This document shows positions 9,560 to 22,400 of a stretch of 64,000 bases of DNA, in pieces. Below the pieces are notes generated by a model. That model saw nothing but the letters and a program-made list of their open reading frames with translations. It was not told the DNA's origin and searched no databases. The DNA is taken from contig CAIIXF020000001.1 in assembly GCA_903813345.2 (NCBI GenBank), positions 48,069,885-48,133,884 on the forward strand. The letters are read 5' to 3'. Every line of letters starts with the position of its first letter. The stretch's first letter is position 1. Made by a program: the position numbers and the translations under genes. Source of the stretch: Owenia fusiformis (lineage: Eukaryota > Annelida > Polychaeta > Sabellida > Oweniidae).

Positions 9560-12500
9560 CTGAAAATAGTTATTGAAATTGGTAAGGAGAAAGTCAGATG
9601 AACAACTGATTTAGATATGTTAAGACTGCAAATAACACAATACATACTTTTATGTACTTCTGAATGCCTGTCAATCCAAATTCAATGTTTTACTCAACTA
9701 CACAAACGATGATTTCAAAATCTTGAATATAATTTTGCAACCTTGATCTATTAATTTCGCAATCTTTATTTCACATGACTGCACTGAGTAATGCACATAA
9801 AATTTTACATATGAGACAACAAGTTTTATCTCTCTTTAAAGACTCTTTAAAGAAAAATTATATTCTTTCTGTTTGAATAAAGATTATATACTTGTTTGAC
9901 CTCTCAGGGGTTGCTAAATATTTTTACTTTCAACCAGTACAAATGAATATCCTTAATTAGGAGCCTTCTCAGTTCATAACACATGAGGGCATTTATGACC
10001 ACTAAATTTAAACCATTATCTATAAATACCTCCAACAACCTTTGAATAACCTTGACAACATGAGTAAAGATTTATATTTCCTATATACAAGAACATTTTA
10101 TTTTTTTTAATATTTACTTGACATTTTCTTTTTTTTGCTGCACCAAAAAGCTTCTTACAACCAGGTTCATTGAATGAACTTGTTATAAGTCAATGATCAA
10201 CCAGAAGTAGAGCAAAGTCTAAATATAACTACTAACTACGCTAGCTGAAATATTTCTCAACCTCTAGATAACTCCACTGACGTAAAGTGGTTAAGATGAT
10301 ACCAAATGCCCTTACCATTCAGCTAAGTTGCATGTAGAATTTATATATAAACGCCATGATATTATAACATATAGCGTCTCAAATGTAACAGGATCAGAGG
10401 TTTAGCTTACAATAGATATATTGATCCACTTATAACCTATATTGATTTTCAAAATGAGGTCTAAAGTTCAACTTTCATGTAAATCAACGACATGTATTGT
10501 GATTAGGAGCAATGAATATATTAGAGAATACCCCAGTGGCCTTTTATCTTCATTTTTAATTCTGAACTTGTTGAAGAAGCTATCACATTATTGACAGGAT
10601 GTGTATATTTCATAATCTGTTTCGAATCCGTTCAACTGTATGTCCAAACCTCTAAAAACAGTATGGCTATTTCTTAAGTAAATTACTATGATTATGCCTC
10701 TGAATTAAATGGATGTGTGACCTTGTACATGTATAAGCAATCCTTAATTATCAATGATAACTGATAAGTCTTTACGAAATATGTACCTATAAATAGTAAA
10801 CCATTCAGCATATTATGAGATCAAAGTCTGCCAATGTTCAGAAATTTGAGATTCAAGAAGTAGTATTATTTAAAGCAAAGCTGATTTAAAAATACAGAAA
10901 AGTATAACATACCTTATATTCCGTTCTGATAGACTTACATGTATTTTTAATGTATTATTCTTTCTATTCTATCATGGTTCAAAATATTGAAACTGCATGG
11001 TTTATAATGTGCACCATTCAAATCTAGCACTTACTTCACACCTAGTGACCCACTCCTTATCGCATCTATTGTAACATTCATTTTCTAAATTCTTCCTGAG
11101 TTCCTACATCAAAATAGGTTTTGGCAATTTCTAACTGCAATTAATTCAGCTAATTTTGCACATGACAACTTATACTCCCCAGAAAAAATATGAGAATAAA
11201 AATTACTTAACATGATTAAACTAGTCTGTTGACAGATGACACTTCTTAGTGTTTGGAAATTTCCAAAGCCGCAGCTTCGCTTAGCAGATTTTTTAGGATA
11301 ACGCTGCTCTACCTAACTTAATCATTGAAAACATGTAAATGACTCTTGTGTCACTACCAATAACCAATTTGTAACAGTATGAAACTCACACAGGTTAAAG
11401 CAAACTACAGCCTATTTAACTGTTTTATTTCGTCAGTAGAACCCCAAATATAAGAAATTTGGAGACCATTGTGCAATAATATATGGAAAGTATATTCATT
11501 GTACATGAATGACATTTGTATATTTCAGATTATTTAGTTTTTTGTGCAATAAGCCTACGCCCTCTTGTAATTTAAAGAATTTCAGCCATGTTAATCTTTT
11601 TGAAAAATACTATGGCAGAGAAGCATCAAAATATAAGAGCCCACATACTTTATTAGGCAAACTAGAACCAAGCCAAGATATACAAATATCATTTATGTAC
11701 AATCGGAATATACTTTTCCATATATTATTGCACACTGATCTTTCGATTTATTGGTTTTTTAGGTTTTACTGAGGAAATTAAACAATGAAATGGGCTGTTA
11801 CTGCCCCGTCATGTGTTCCAGTTTGATCATCCAACTCCTCATTTTATAAAATGTAGAGCCAATGGTAAGAAATGTTTTGATCAGCCCTTGTAGACGTGCA
11901 CAAAAGTGAATGGACTTCAACTTGAACTTCCCTTCTGATTTAGAGAGATGATATCAAAAAATGAACACCTCTAAAATTTGAAATCATTGAAACTTTTTTG
12001 ACCTTTGAAAAACGTATAAAATGAAATAGGTGGAGATACCCAATCAGCTTTTGAAAAATGACAGGGTAACTTGTTGACCATCTCTTCATTACTTGTTCTG
12101 GACAAGCAATAATATTGAAGCTTTTATGATATTTCAAAAGGCGATAATTCTTGGGACTAGGCCTACAGTACACATGTGAACACCTCTGTAGTTTGCGATA
12201 GCTGTCACTAACTTAGGGAGAATGTATTGAGAAGAGAGCAGATTCTTACTACCTATGATATGAGCTGGATGTCTGGACTATGAGACTTCTGGGAATATAA
12301 TAGATTTTAGGTATTTGTCATTGAACACAATAAAATCAGCAATCTAACAGTTGTCCTTGAACTAAACTAGAACTTGTACTAAAAACATCATGCTCAATGT
12401 CAAACTGACGTCGACGTCCACCATTTTATTGTACCTATCTCTCAAGTGGAGTGAATGGGGAGTACAACCGACCTAATTAAATATGCAGCAGGTACACTCC

Positions 12501-12777
12501 AATGCTGCCAAATAGTATCATAACATATTGCTGTGTTGATACTTATACAAACATCGTCAATTAATCGTTCCATTGATCTACTTCCGAAATTGGTCGCCAT
12601 TTTGAGAACTTCAGAATGAAGCGGCGTGTTTCATGAAACACTTCGTTCTGTTGCAAAAATAAAGAATAACATATCATGTATTTAAGTGAACATTCAGGCT
12701 AGATATCCATACTTCATTTGATATATATTAATTTTATAAAGGTCTACTGATTTAATCAGAAAATAAGGAGAAATAAT
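9560..12777 (-). other. Probable first intron of the ADP/ATP carrier gene; no coding content seen
   Basis: AT-rich sequence with no recognisable exon. A 40 bp palindrome around GTGTTTCATGAAACAC lies at about 12611-12650. The short frames at 11509-11772 and 11940-12173 look random. If the 5' exon at 12784 is right, this whole stretch is intron. Confidence 0.4.
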
Positions 12778-12783
12778 ACTCAC

Positions 12784-12825
12784 TTTTTCAAAGTACAGCC
12801 GGTTTCTGAAGCCTAGACGTAAAGG
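12784..12825 (-). promoter_or_regulatory. Candidate 5' non-coding exon and TATA-like promoter of the ADP/ATP carrier gene
   Basis: The coding start is preceded by a 3' splice site, so an upstream leader exon must exist. On the minus strand a strong donor GTGAGTATT follows the sequence ending at 12784. An AAATATAAG box lies near 12850-12860, about 25-35 bases ahead of a possible start near 12825. This spacing is what a TATA promoter with a short leader exon would show. The exact start is inferred, and other donors in the intron cannot be excluded. Confidence 0.3.
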
Positions 12826-12829
12826 AGTG

Positions 12830-14215
12830 AATCAGGTCTTTACTTTTAGAACTCTTATATTTTTGTGCTTTACTTGACAGATCTATTGATGGGTAGGATG
12901 GGGATCTAAAATTTGATATTTCATTTTCATATACCAACCGATGTACAAAATAAACTTTTAGAATATTCTTTCTATTTTAATCTATTTGAACTTGAAAATA
13001 AAATAGCAAATATATATCTATTTATTGACTATATAGACCTGACTAAAAAAGTTCAAATGGCTGTTTACACTGTCAAAGGTACTCCCCATAAAAGTAGATT
13101 ACGATTAGCATTTTGCTGTTGTTTAAACATCTGAATTGCAAAAAATCAAAATTATTAATTCAATTCAAATATTTTTATTAATTTATAAATATTTTCATGA
13201 TATATTATTTCATACTGACATGTCTTCACATGCTATTAATTTTGTTAAATTAAGAAATGGTTGATTAATGGAAGCAAATACTGCACTGAACTGAACGAAA
13301 TGATAGAGTAAATCTTATTACCCCGGGTTCTAAAACAAGACCAGAATCCACAAATAATATTTTGATACAATAAGTTTCAGTTTTAAGATGACAGAAAAGA
13401 CTACCATTCTTCTTGGGTAGCTGTTTTGATCTGCCTTTTAGTGAAAGTGGAACAGTGCCTTATTGTTTTGCAAAAACATTTTGCTATAGATCAACTGGCA
13501 AGAGTAGGGGTATATGCTCAAAAAACAGAGCATAAATTGTGGGTTATTGCGACTCATATTTTTTAAGAATAAGATCAATAGGGAGTGACAAAATTGCAAG
13601 CAACATGTACAGTTGATCTACCGATTGAATATATTCCTTACAATTACAATCTCAACTATAATATCTCCCCGAAAGATCCACAATATGTTATAAATTGGTG
13701 AAGTTTTTAAGGATTCAAAGTGCCAAAATGGTGAAAAAATAAAAATGGTAACCATAAAAATGAATGAATTATCGTGTAAAATCTTTAGTTTTCCTCAAAT
13801 ACAGTGAATAATTTTTTTTAAGAAAATAGACATGACAAGGAATGATATGAGCCCAAAAGATTCTAAAATTGAAACAATTTTTGTTAAGAGTTGTCATCAG
13901 TATCTTGCTAGATCTGAATCTGCCTTTATTCATTCATGTATAATTTATTTTTTTATTCAATTGTTGTTCTAATTTTGGCATGGTAAAATTGCGACCCTCT
14001 AGATATGACTTCAATTTTGACTTACAAAAAATGTTTCCCATCAATTTGAACCTCAGTACTGAGAGACAGGTGGGGGCAACAAAATTGGTGGCACTATGCA
14101 TCTTTGACTTCCAAGGTGTTATAACACAACTTGGATGCAAATGCTTATGTTTCTGTCCTGTTAATGTGTGTTGTGTCACTATGACAATTATATAATAAAT
14201 ATAAACAAACATAGA
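12830..14215. other. Intergenic, no gene or repeat recognised
   Basis: This lies between the putative carrier promoter and the 3' end of SSX2IP. It is very AT-rich. The overlapping frames at 13934-14218 (-) and 13980-14195 (+) have no family resemblance that I recognise. Confidence 0.5.
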
Positions 14216-14219
14216 CAAT

Positions 14220-16496
14220 TAACATGAACATATAGCATTTATTCAGATAGCAACATTTGCATCAAAAATATACTAGTATATATAAATACATGCACATTGT
14301 TTGAACAATTTAAAACAAAAAATGACATACTAATTATACTACATGTACAGTGAACATAGGTAGCCCTCCAAGGCTAAGAAAATATAGATATAATATTTTG
14401 TGAATAAAGTTACTATAGTTAGGAATTAACTATAGGAAAAAATGGCAAAAGATGTTTTAACCACCTAATTACAATACATTATTGATATAGAGTCAAAAAT
14501 GGAGTCATAAAGTATTTTGAAATTTTATGTTTTCTTGAGTATAACTACTGTTTTACAGATTATCACAATCCTACTTGATTTCTATAGGAATACATTTTAC
14601 TTTTAAAAGTAAATGACACTGACATTCAAGTATGAGATATGCTAATAATAGAATAGTTTGCAGTAGAGTTGTCAAAGAACAAGACAAGATTACTGTCCAG
14701 TCCATCCTATTTTTGAAAAATGGATTTTCAGATCAGCCTCATCATGTTGCAGCATGGGATATATAGAACCCCAATGTTTGTCAGAATAGCATGCAACTTC
14801 AACCGGGTCAAAACAAAACAATTTAAATGATAATTTATATAACACCTCTGGCGCCTAAAGAATATTTGGCCTTTTGGCCTTATATTTAAAAAAAGGTCTA
14901 TTTTGTCAGAAAAGAGTACTATTTTTGAGAAATGAACCTTCATTTTAATGGCCCAGGATCCCTTGTCGATTTCCAGGTCCACTCCAAATATGTTCCCACA
15001 GGAAAAGATATAACAACTAAATTAATAGTAGAACTGTGCAGATTATATACATAATATTTGCTCAAATAAATACTTTGGCAATATTTATATCTAGATCTAT
15101 TCTTTAAGATATTATGCTACAAGTTGATTACACTATCTATAACCTACTCAAAATCACTGAGTCACTGTTTCCAATATAGAAACTCAAAATACATGTACAT
15201 GTATATACACAAAGCACTGAAAATGGTGCCTTTATTTCTTTCAAAGTATTCAACACCAAGTGATGATTGTACTGTACTAGATACAAACACATACATTCAT
15301 AAAACATTTATACTGTCTTATTTGCATTTGAATTTCTGCATATCATTATAGCCTATATAATGTACTTATCAAATGCCATTGAGAGCATTCAGTAGAGCCA
15401 TAGCATTTACCATTACAAAAATGATCAAAACATTTTGTAATGTATACCAAATCAAATGCTTAGTCTTAAACTAACACAGTGAACTGGGGAAAGTACAACA
15501 AATAAATAAAATGTATAATAAATAGATATTGTACAAAAATTCAAGTTTTTGGCATTACCATAAATGTATTCTTTTAAATTAGTTTCAAAATGCAATATTC
15601 AATTTTGAGCATATAATTACTGGCCAAATACACACGCAGAGTCACGCACACACACACACACTTATACAAAATGGAATGAATTAAAAAATCCTGGTAAAAG
15701 CACCAGTCAGATTTTATCTTAAACAATTTAATTGCTTTGGTTTTGCATTTCATTTTTGATATGTGAACTGACATGTACATAAGCAGAAGAATCATTTTGT
15801 TCAATGAACTGGTTTAACTGTACATTTGAATTTTTGCATAGCATATATACTACAGCATAGAAAAATATACAATCATGTGTTTGATATAAATATGGATGGA
15901 CAATTATTTTTATGGGCTGGAATCAAATAGATTATTATAAAGCCATTGCTAATGGTACTTTTACTGTTTTGTAGCACCCAGTCCCTTAAACTTTGACCAA
16001 AAAGGTCATACCTCCATCATAGTCTAGTAAATCCATTGATGCATGGAAGGAGGATACTAAATTCAGTCAATACTTCACAGAGTCAAATGGATTTACAAAT
16101 TCTTATTGTCTTTCAGCAATCAAAAATTCATGTATGAACAGACTGTGTCTTGTTGTAATAAGTGTTTTTGAACTAAGTCACACCTGTTATTTTAGAACTT
16201 AGAAGACAATGTGTAATTCAAAAAGTGTTCAATCAAAAATTGAACAATTATTTGGCCTTATATATCTCTACTTATTTCATGCGGTAACACGTAACACTGT
16301 TAATTAACAATAATCTGGGAACTCTCTCTAGTCTACTCCTTTGATTTTGTTCATAAGAAATCTTTTCTCCTTTTGATTCCTTATTTGTAATTTTAGAGGG
16401 ATCATTATTCTAATCCATCTCTTTCTGATTTGGAATTTTCTAGTGGCTTCAGATAATACAAGGTACCTCTTTATATATTATACAGCTTAACCTGAG
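14220..16496 (-). other. SSX2IP: Probable 3' UTR of SSX2IP
   Basis: Minus-strand sequence after the SSX2IP stop shows no exon. A minus-strand AATAAA (plus TTTATT at 14237-14242) could end a roughly 2.2 kb 3' UTR. A short CA microsatellite lies at 15645-15661. The 3' UTR extent is inferred only from this signal. Confidence 0.35.
15645..15661. repeat. (CA)n microsatellite
   Basis: A short run of CA dinucleotides, preceded by a degenerate CACACGCAGAGTCACG stretch. It lies in the probable SSX2IP 3' UTR. Confidence 0.8.
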
Positions 16497-19400
16497 CTAT
16501 TGCTGCTCATGTCTAGAGCTACCGTCCCTACTAGATGTTTCACACGCAGATCCTGACTGTTGAAACAGCGCTTGCTTCACATGTTCCATGTGCTCCTGGA
16601 CACGACTTGAGGGTGAAATGTTTCTGCAACCACTACTACTGTGGCTAGATGTGACAGAACTTTTACGGCTGGATTTATTTGAAGCACTGTTACTCTGCGC
16701 TGGTTTATTACTGCTGGTTTTACTGCTGGTTGTTGACCCATGGAATGAGCCTAGATAAGGGGAAGATTTCACACTGGATTGGGAACCACTGGAATGGAGA
16801 TGAGAATAAATGGGACAAAGTTAATGTATGAGGGTTTGCATGTAAAATGTAACAACATTTCTTTCAAGCTATAGAGTGCATCTAATTAAAGTGGGTTTAA
16901 TTCACATGAAATATGTAGCATGAATGGATGTTAGGTAATGGTTGGTGTAAGACCATATATTTGGTTTGAACCAAGCAATGTTATGTCACCTCAAAACATG
17001 TTTGGGGGCTATAATATATTATTAGTAGGGGCACAAAGATGATGACCACAACTTGGAGAAGTTACTTCCCATTTTGCAGACAGCAAAATATGACTTAAAA
17101 TCCCCCTTAGTAAATTCAAATTATTAGGTACATCATTTGTATTACTATTTCTTTATACTTCACATAAAAAAAAAGACAACACAAAATCAATGATTGGTAT
17201 TAATTTCATTTCAATATTTAACATATATTGGGAATTTTTAGGGAATTTCAAATTTGTAGCCACAATATTTCAACAAACGGAAAATGAGCAAAATTAATAG
17301 CCACGAAACTTCAAAATCGCAAAGAACATGAAATATAATTGCATCAAATATCAGTTGAAGTACAGTATCTATTTATCCCTTAAGTTGGGTTATAATCTCA
17401 ACTCTACTCACCCAGAAATTTTTAGTCCCATAGATCTGTATAGGTCTACTGTGGATGGTGTCTTTATAGCAGAGTGTGTGGGGCTGGGGGTCAAGTTGGC
17501 ATTAGCTGATACCAGTCTAGCCCCTCCTTCAATTCCTGTAGATGCAAGGATTGTAATATAGACAAGTTTAATTGAATAATGACTAAAGAATAATGAGCTT
17601 ATACGGTATTATCACTTGTTTTAAATAGGCATGTGCATATACCAGATATAATACTGATTTTAATACTTTTAATGCTAGTTTATTTCAGTCATATAAAAAA
17701 ACAGATAACAATCAGACAAAAAATAAGGCATAAACTAGACAAAATATCGACCTATTGCTATAGCAGAAATCGGGTCTACCTTCTCAAAGGTGACATTAAA
17801 ATCATTGTTCTATACAACTTTTTTTGTTTGGCAATTTTAAAGCATGTGTTAATTACCCAATAAGATTTATTGCACTATTCGTAATATGGGGACTTACCTG
17901 TGAATTTGTGCATTGCTGATCTTGGCTTGTGTACAGAAGACTGTGTTGCCTGTTTGAACTGATGTTGCAGGAACCCAGACTTCTCATCCTCAAACATCTT
18001 CCTCTGTATAAAACATTGTAACTTCATTTAAACTAATATCTATTACACTGTAAGAATTACAGAGAAAAAACATTGTCTGGACATGATAACTGGGTGATAA
18101 ATGAAAATTAAAGGAACTGGAACTGGAAGAATCATTCCATCCCATGCTGATTTTTTTTCTAAAAAAGTCACACGTGGCAGAGTGAAATTCTTTAGTTTTA
18201 TGCATTTAGTTTCTCTGCCATTACAGAATATCACAGCATCACCTCTCTCATGTACAGTAATTCCTAGGTATCTTTCCAAATACTGATAGTTTGCTAATAA
18301 TCTACTAATTTTTTGACAATAAAGACTTTCCAAAGGTAGATGACATATATATGCTGTATAAGTTTTACTCATGATTTTGATATTTTTCTCAATGGAGACT
18401 CCATTTTGACCATAGCAGTAGACTACCAGTGTAAGTAGATTAGACTATGGGCCACCAGTCTCTATTTAATGTGGGAGGGGAACCCTTTGAATATAGGATT
18501 TACCCACCTCTCTGCCAAGTCTTATAGCAGCCTCTGTAAATGTTTGCCGTTCCTTCTCAAAGTTGCATTTCTGCTGGTAGAACAATGCCTTCTCCTTTGA
18601 GAGATTCTCAGCCTCCTCCAGGAGCTCTGAGTTGTGCAGGAATGATTGTTCTATTGTATCATCATTATCAGGAGTTTGTAGGGAATGCTGGAGATGAAGT
18701 CACATGTGTAAATTAAATTTACAGGGAAACCTGTGAAGTGGAACACCTCAAGAAGTGGAACACCTCTGTTAGTGGAACACTTCAGAATCCCAAAGTCAAC
18801 TGACTTAATGTTAAATGAACCACTAAAAGTGGAAAACCTCCCACAAGTGGAACACATTTTGGAGGTACCAAAGGTGTTCTACTTCGACAGGTTTTTGAGA
18901 ATTTAACTTCATGTATCTACAGCAAACAATACAGAGAGTTAAGTTGGATCATCCTGGAAGTCAGATATAAACACAATTTAAAATGAGGCACAAAGTGAAA
19001 GATATTGCACCCAAAAAAGACTGCATTTTTATACCTAGAAACATCCCAATCAGAATCAGGCAAGTCCTTAAATAATTCTATATTACCTGAATGAGGTCTT
19101 CTTGCTGCTCAATGATGTCCCTGTATCTACTGACTTGTTCACTGAGGGTCTCTATCTGCTCTTTGTAGTTGGCCTCATCTACATCAGACCTAGGGGTCTC
19201 TGGAGAGTCACCTAGAATATAGTATTAGTTGCTTAACTTAATCAATTTTGCATGTTTAGCACAAAGAGAGTACATCATTTCGAGGGGTATATTATGTGCA
19301 ACTTGATATGTAACTTTGTAGCACAAAAGGCTTTTCAGCTACTGACCAGATATCATTTTGAGATTTTTTCATTAAATTATGATATTGTATTACTTAATTT

Positions 19401-22400
19401 AAGGCCCTATTTAACTTGATGAAATTCAAAATTTTTCACATTAAATTCTCATCAAGATCAAACTCATGCGGTCCTAACTTCGACCGTTAATTTGAATTTT
19501 TGACCTACCTGATGTTTGAAAATCAAGGATTAAGAGTCTCATACTGCACCATTTTTCTTCAAACTTGTTCCATTCAAAGCATAACACAAATCCCTTTCTG
19601 ATGGTACATTATTCTCTTCAACAGAGTCCCTACTTCCAGCGGCATTTTGGTCCCCAGCTGTAAGAAGGCCTTCTAATAGCTGGGGACCAAAACGCTGCTA
19701 GAACGAGGGACTCTTTACAATAAAATAATGCACCAACAGAAAGGCAATTTTGTTCTGCTTTTAATGGTATAAGTTTGAAGAAAAATTGTGCAGTATGAGA
19801 CTCGCAATCCTTGATTTTCAAGCACCTGGTAGGTCAAAAATTCAAATTAACGGTTGAAGTTAGGACCGAGTGAAACTGTAAGTTAGATAATAAATACTCC
19901 ATTTAGTTGGTAATAAACATTAAGCTGGTTCTAAATCATACAGCATAATTGTGTTCTTTGTGTTCTTTGTGTCAATTAAACACAATTGATACAGATTGTC
20001 TGATACTTAAAGCCTATTTATGTGTGTTTTATATACAGGGTGGGCCAAAAAAACGCCACTTTTTTTCAAGACACTATAACTTTTTTATTTTCCAACCTAC
20101 ATACCCCAAATTTTGCAGTTATATAGTGCCAAGGGTTCTTAGTAATAATATAATGTAACAAGTCCTTCAACTGGGATTATATTTGATCTAAAAAGAGGAG
20201 TTCAATTGGTCCGCCACCCCATTTGATGATAGATTTTAGTTTTAGTCACCTTGCTGATATAGCAGTATCAATGACATGTTAGCAATATTTTTTTCAACGT
20301 GTCTTAATTGCCAGCTTTAGTTAAGCAATTTTCTAGATCGGGTGCATTCATACCATCTCCTGGAGACCTCCCATACACTATACTCACTTGGGTTTGATTA
20401 GGGCTATTAGCTTGCGGTCATCAAGGCGTATCAGTTTAGGAACATTATGCAAATTATGCTTATTTCTCATGGCACACCACATGTTTAAGTGAGACGCTGG
20501 TGACATATTTTATTCAAGTAAAAGTGTATAATTCATGATCAATGGCTAGATAACAACCTCAAGTTTCATTTGGTATGTAAATTAGGATTTTGTATCAAAA
20601 ATTAAAAAAGTTATAGCATTTTGAAAAAAGTGGCGTTTTTTGGCCCACCCTGTATAAAATGAATACTTAATCCACCAAATTAAATGTGTACAAATAATGT
20701 GAAAATAGTAAAAATGGTAGATGAATTTAAAAAAACAACATTAAATCAAATCTAATTTCAAATCTCAAGTCAGATTTGAACTGCTGAGAACTTGCAGGTG
20801 ATTTTGGATTTTGGAAAAAATTGGTCAATTTGAAACAAGTTGAAATAAAAAGACCCCTTTGACTTTGTCCTTTTTTACCTTGAGAAGGTCATTGAAGGTC
20901 AAATCTCAAATCTAAAGCCAGATTTGAACTTCTGAGAACTTGAAGATGATTATATTAGATAGTGTATATTCGATTTATTAATAATAAGAAGTGCAAAACA
21001 TTTTCATATTGTTACCCACCTTCTGATGTTGGATTGCTTTTCTCAGTTTGATTTATTCTTCTCTTTAGCAGCTGATATTTTTCTTTGAGACTCTTTTGAA
21101 TGCCATCTCGCACCATTTCATAGGGCATCTGGAAGTAGCCTGTAAGACAGAAATTTAAAAACAATGCAGGATGTAGTCCAGTAAAAAGTTAAATCATTTA
21201 AACAGTCCATACACAGAGTTCAAGAAAAATGACAAATAAGATAAAGCAAGCATAAATGCATGGGCAGATAGACTCAGAATGCTAGTTGCATTCATGTAAC
21301 AATTTCAAATTACATTATTTTTAAGTACTATGTGCTTTTTGCTTTACTCACCATCAGCCAGTTCCTCAACATCTGTTGATGTGACAGACTTAATGTCATC
21401 TTCACTCTCTTCCAGACTGTCTTCTAAGTTCTACAAACATAGGTCAATTTAATTAAGGATTTAAGCCCTGGACTCAGTGCAATGTGGACTGAATCATTCC
21501 TCAATGATGTTATTTCAACCTTCGCACAGAATGCGCAGAATCAAGTGTGAAGTTCAGGAAATTAACGCCTGAGTGGAATGAATCAGCCACAATGCATCAA
21601 GTCTACAAAATCACCTAAAAGATAGGAAATCACTAAAAGAACATATTTTCAATGAAACTTTTTGCAAGGGGCAAATTGGCAAAACATCAATTTTAATATG
21701 TAGTCAAATTGTCACCTTAACAACTATTCAACAAATGATCTTGGGTGAGTTATTGGTTATATAATGCAGTGCAGTTAAATGAAATACTGTGTTCAGATAG
21801 GCTGGAATCAGATACACCTTGCCTAGCTATGTCTGAATCACTAATTAATTGAAAAAATAAATCAAATAATTAGTTCATGCCCAATAACTGTATGTGAAAG
21901 CCTCAAGTAAAAGAACACCTCAATATAAGAACACTTTTATTATCCTGCTTTTATAAAATCCCCATGTGCATAATATACAAGAATATAATGTTTAAAACTT
22001 ACAGATGATTTAGAAGGTGAAGGCTGTTGGTTTAATAATGAGATCAACTCTTTCTGCATGGTGACCAGGCATTCTCTCAGTTCCTTGTTCTCTAACATCA
22101 GCTCCTTCTGGCGGTCTTCATAGTTGGTTATGATCAGTCTGTACATGTCTTCTTCTTGTCTACAAATATCATATCCCAGTAGTTTAAAGCTGGTTCAAAC
22201 ATAAATGAGTCATATATCATGAAAAGAATTTATGTAAGGTGGAGTGGTATGAAACTACTCTTGTTAAACTACATAATATCAAAATTCAAAACAGGTGATG
22301 ATTTGATGAAAAAAGAATCAAGGCCATCATATCTTGTTAGTTTATCAGGATGTTTCATTTTATCTTACTCCTGTTTTCTTCAGTTTTGAAAATAATTAGA

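Noticed and set aside
18043-18372. 109-codon minus frame next to an SSX2IP exon
   Set aside because: It lies in the intron between exons 18508-18687 and 18003-17898, ends before the real acceptor and has no conserved ADIP content.
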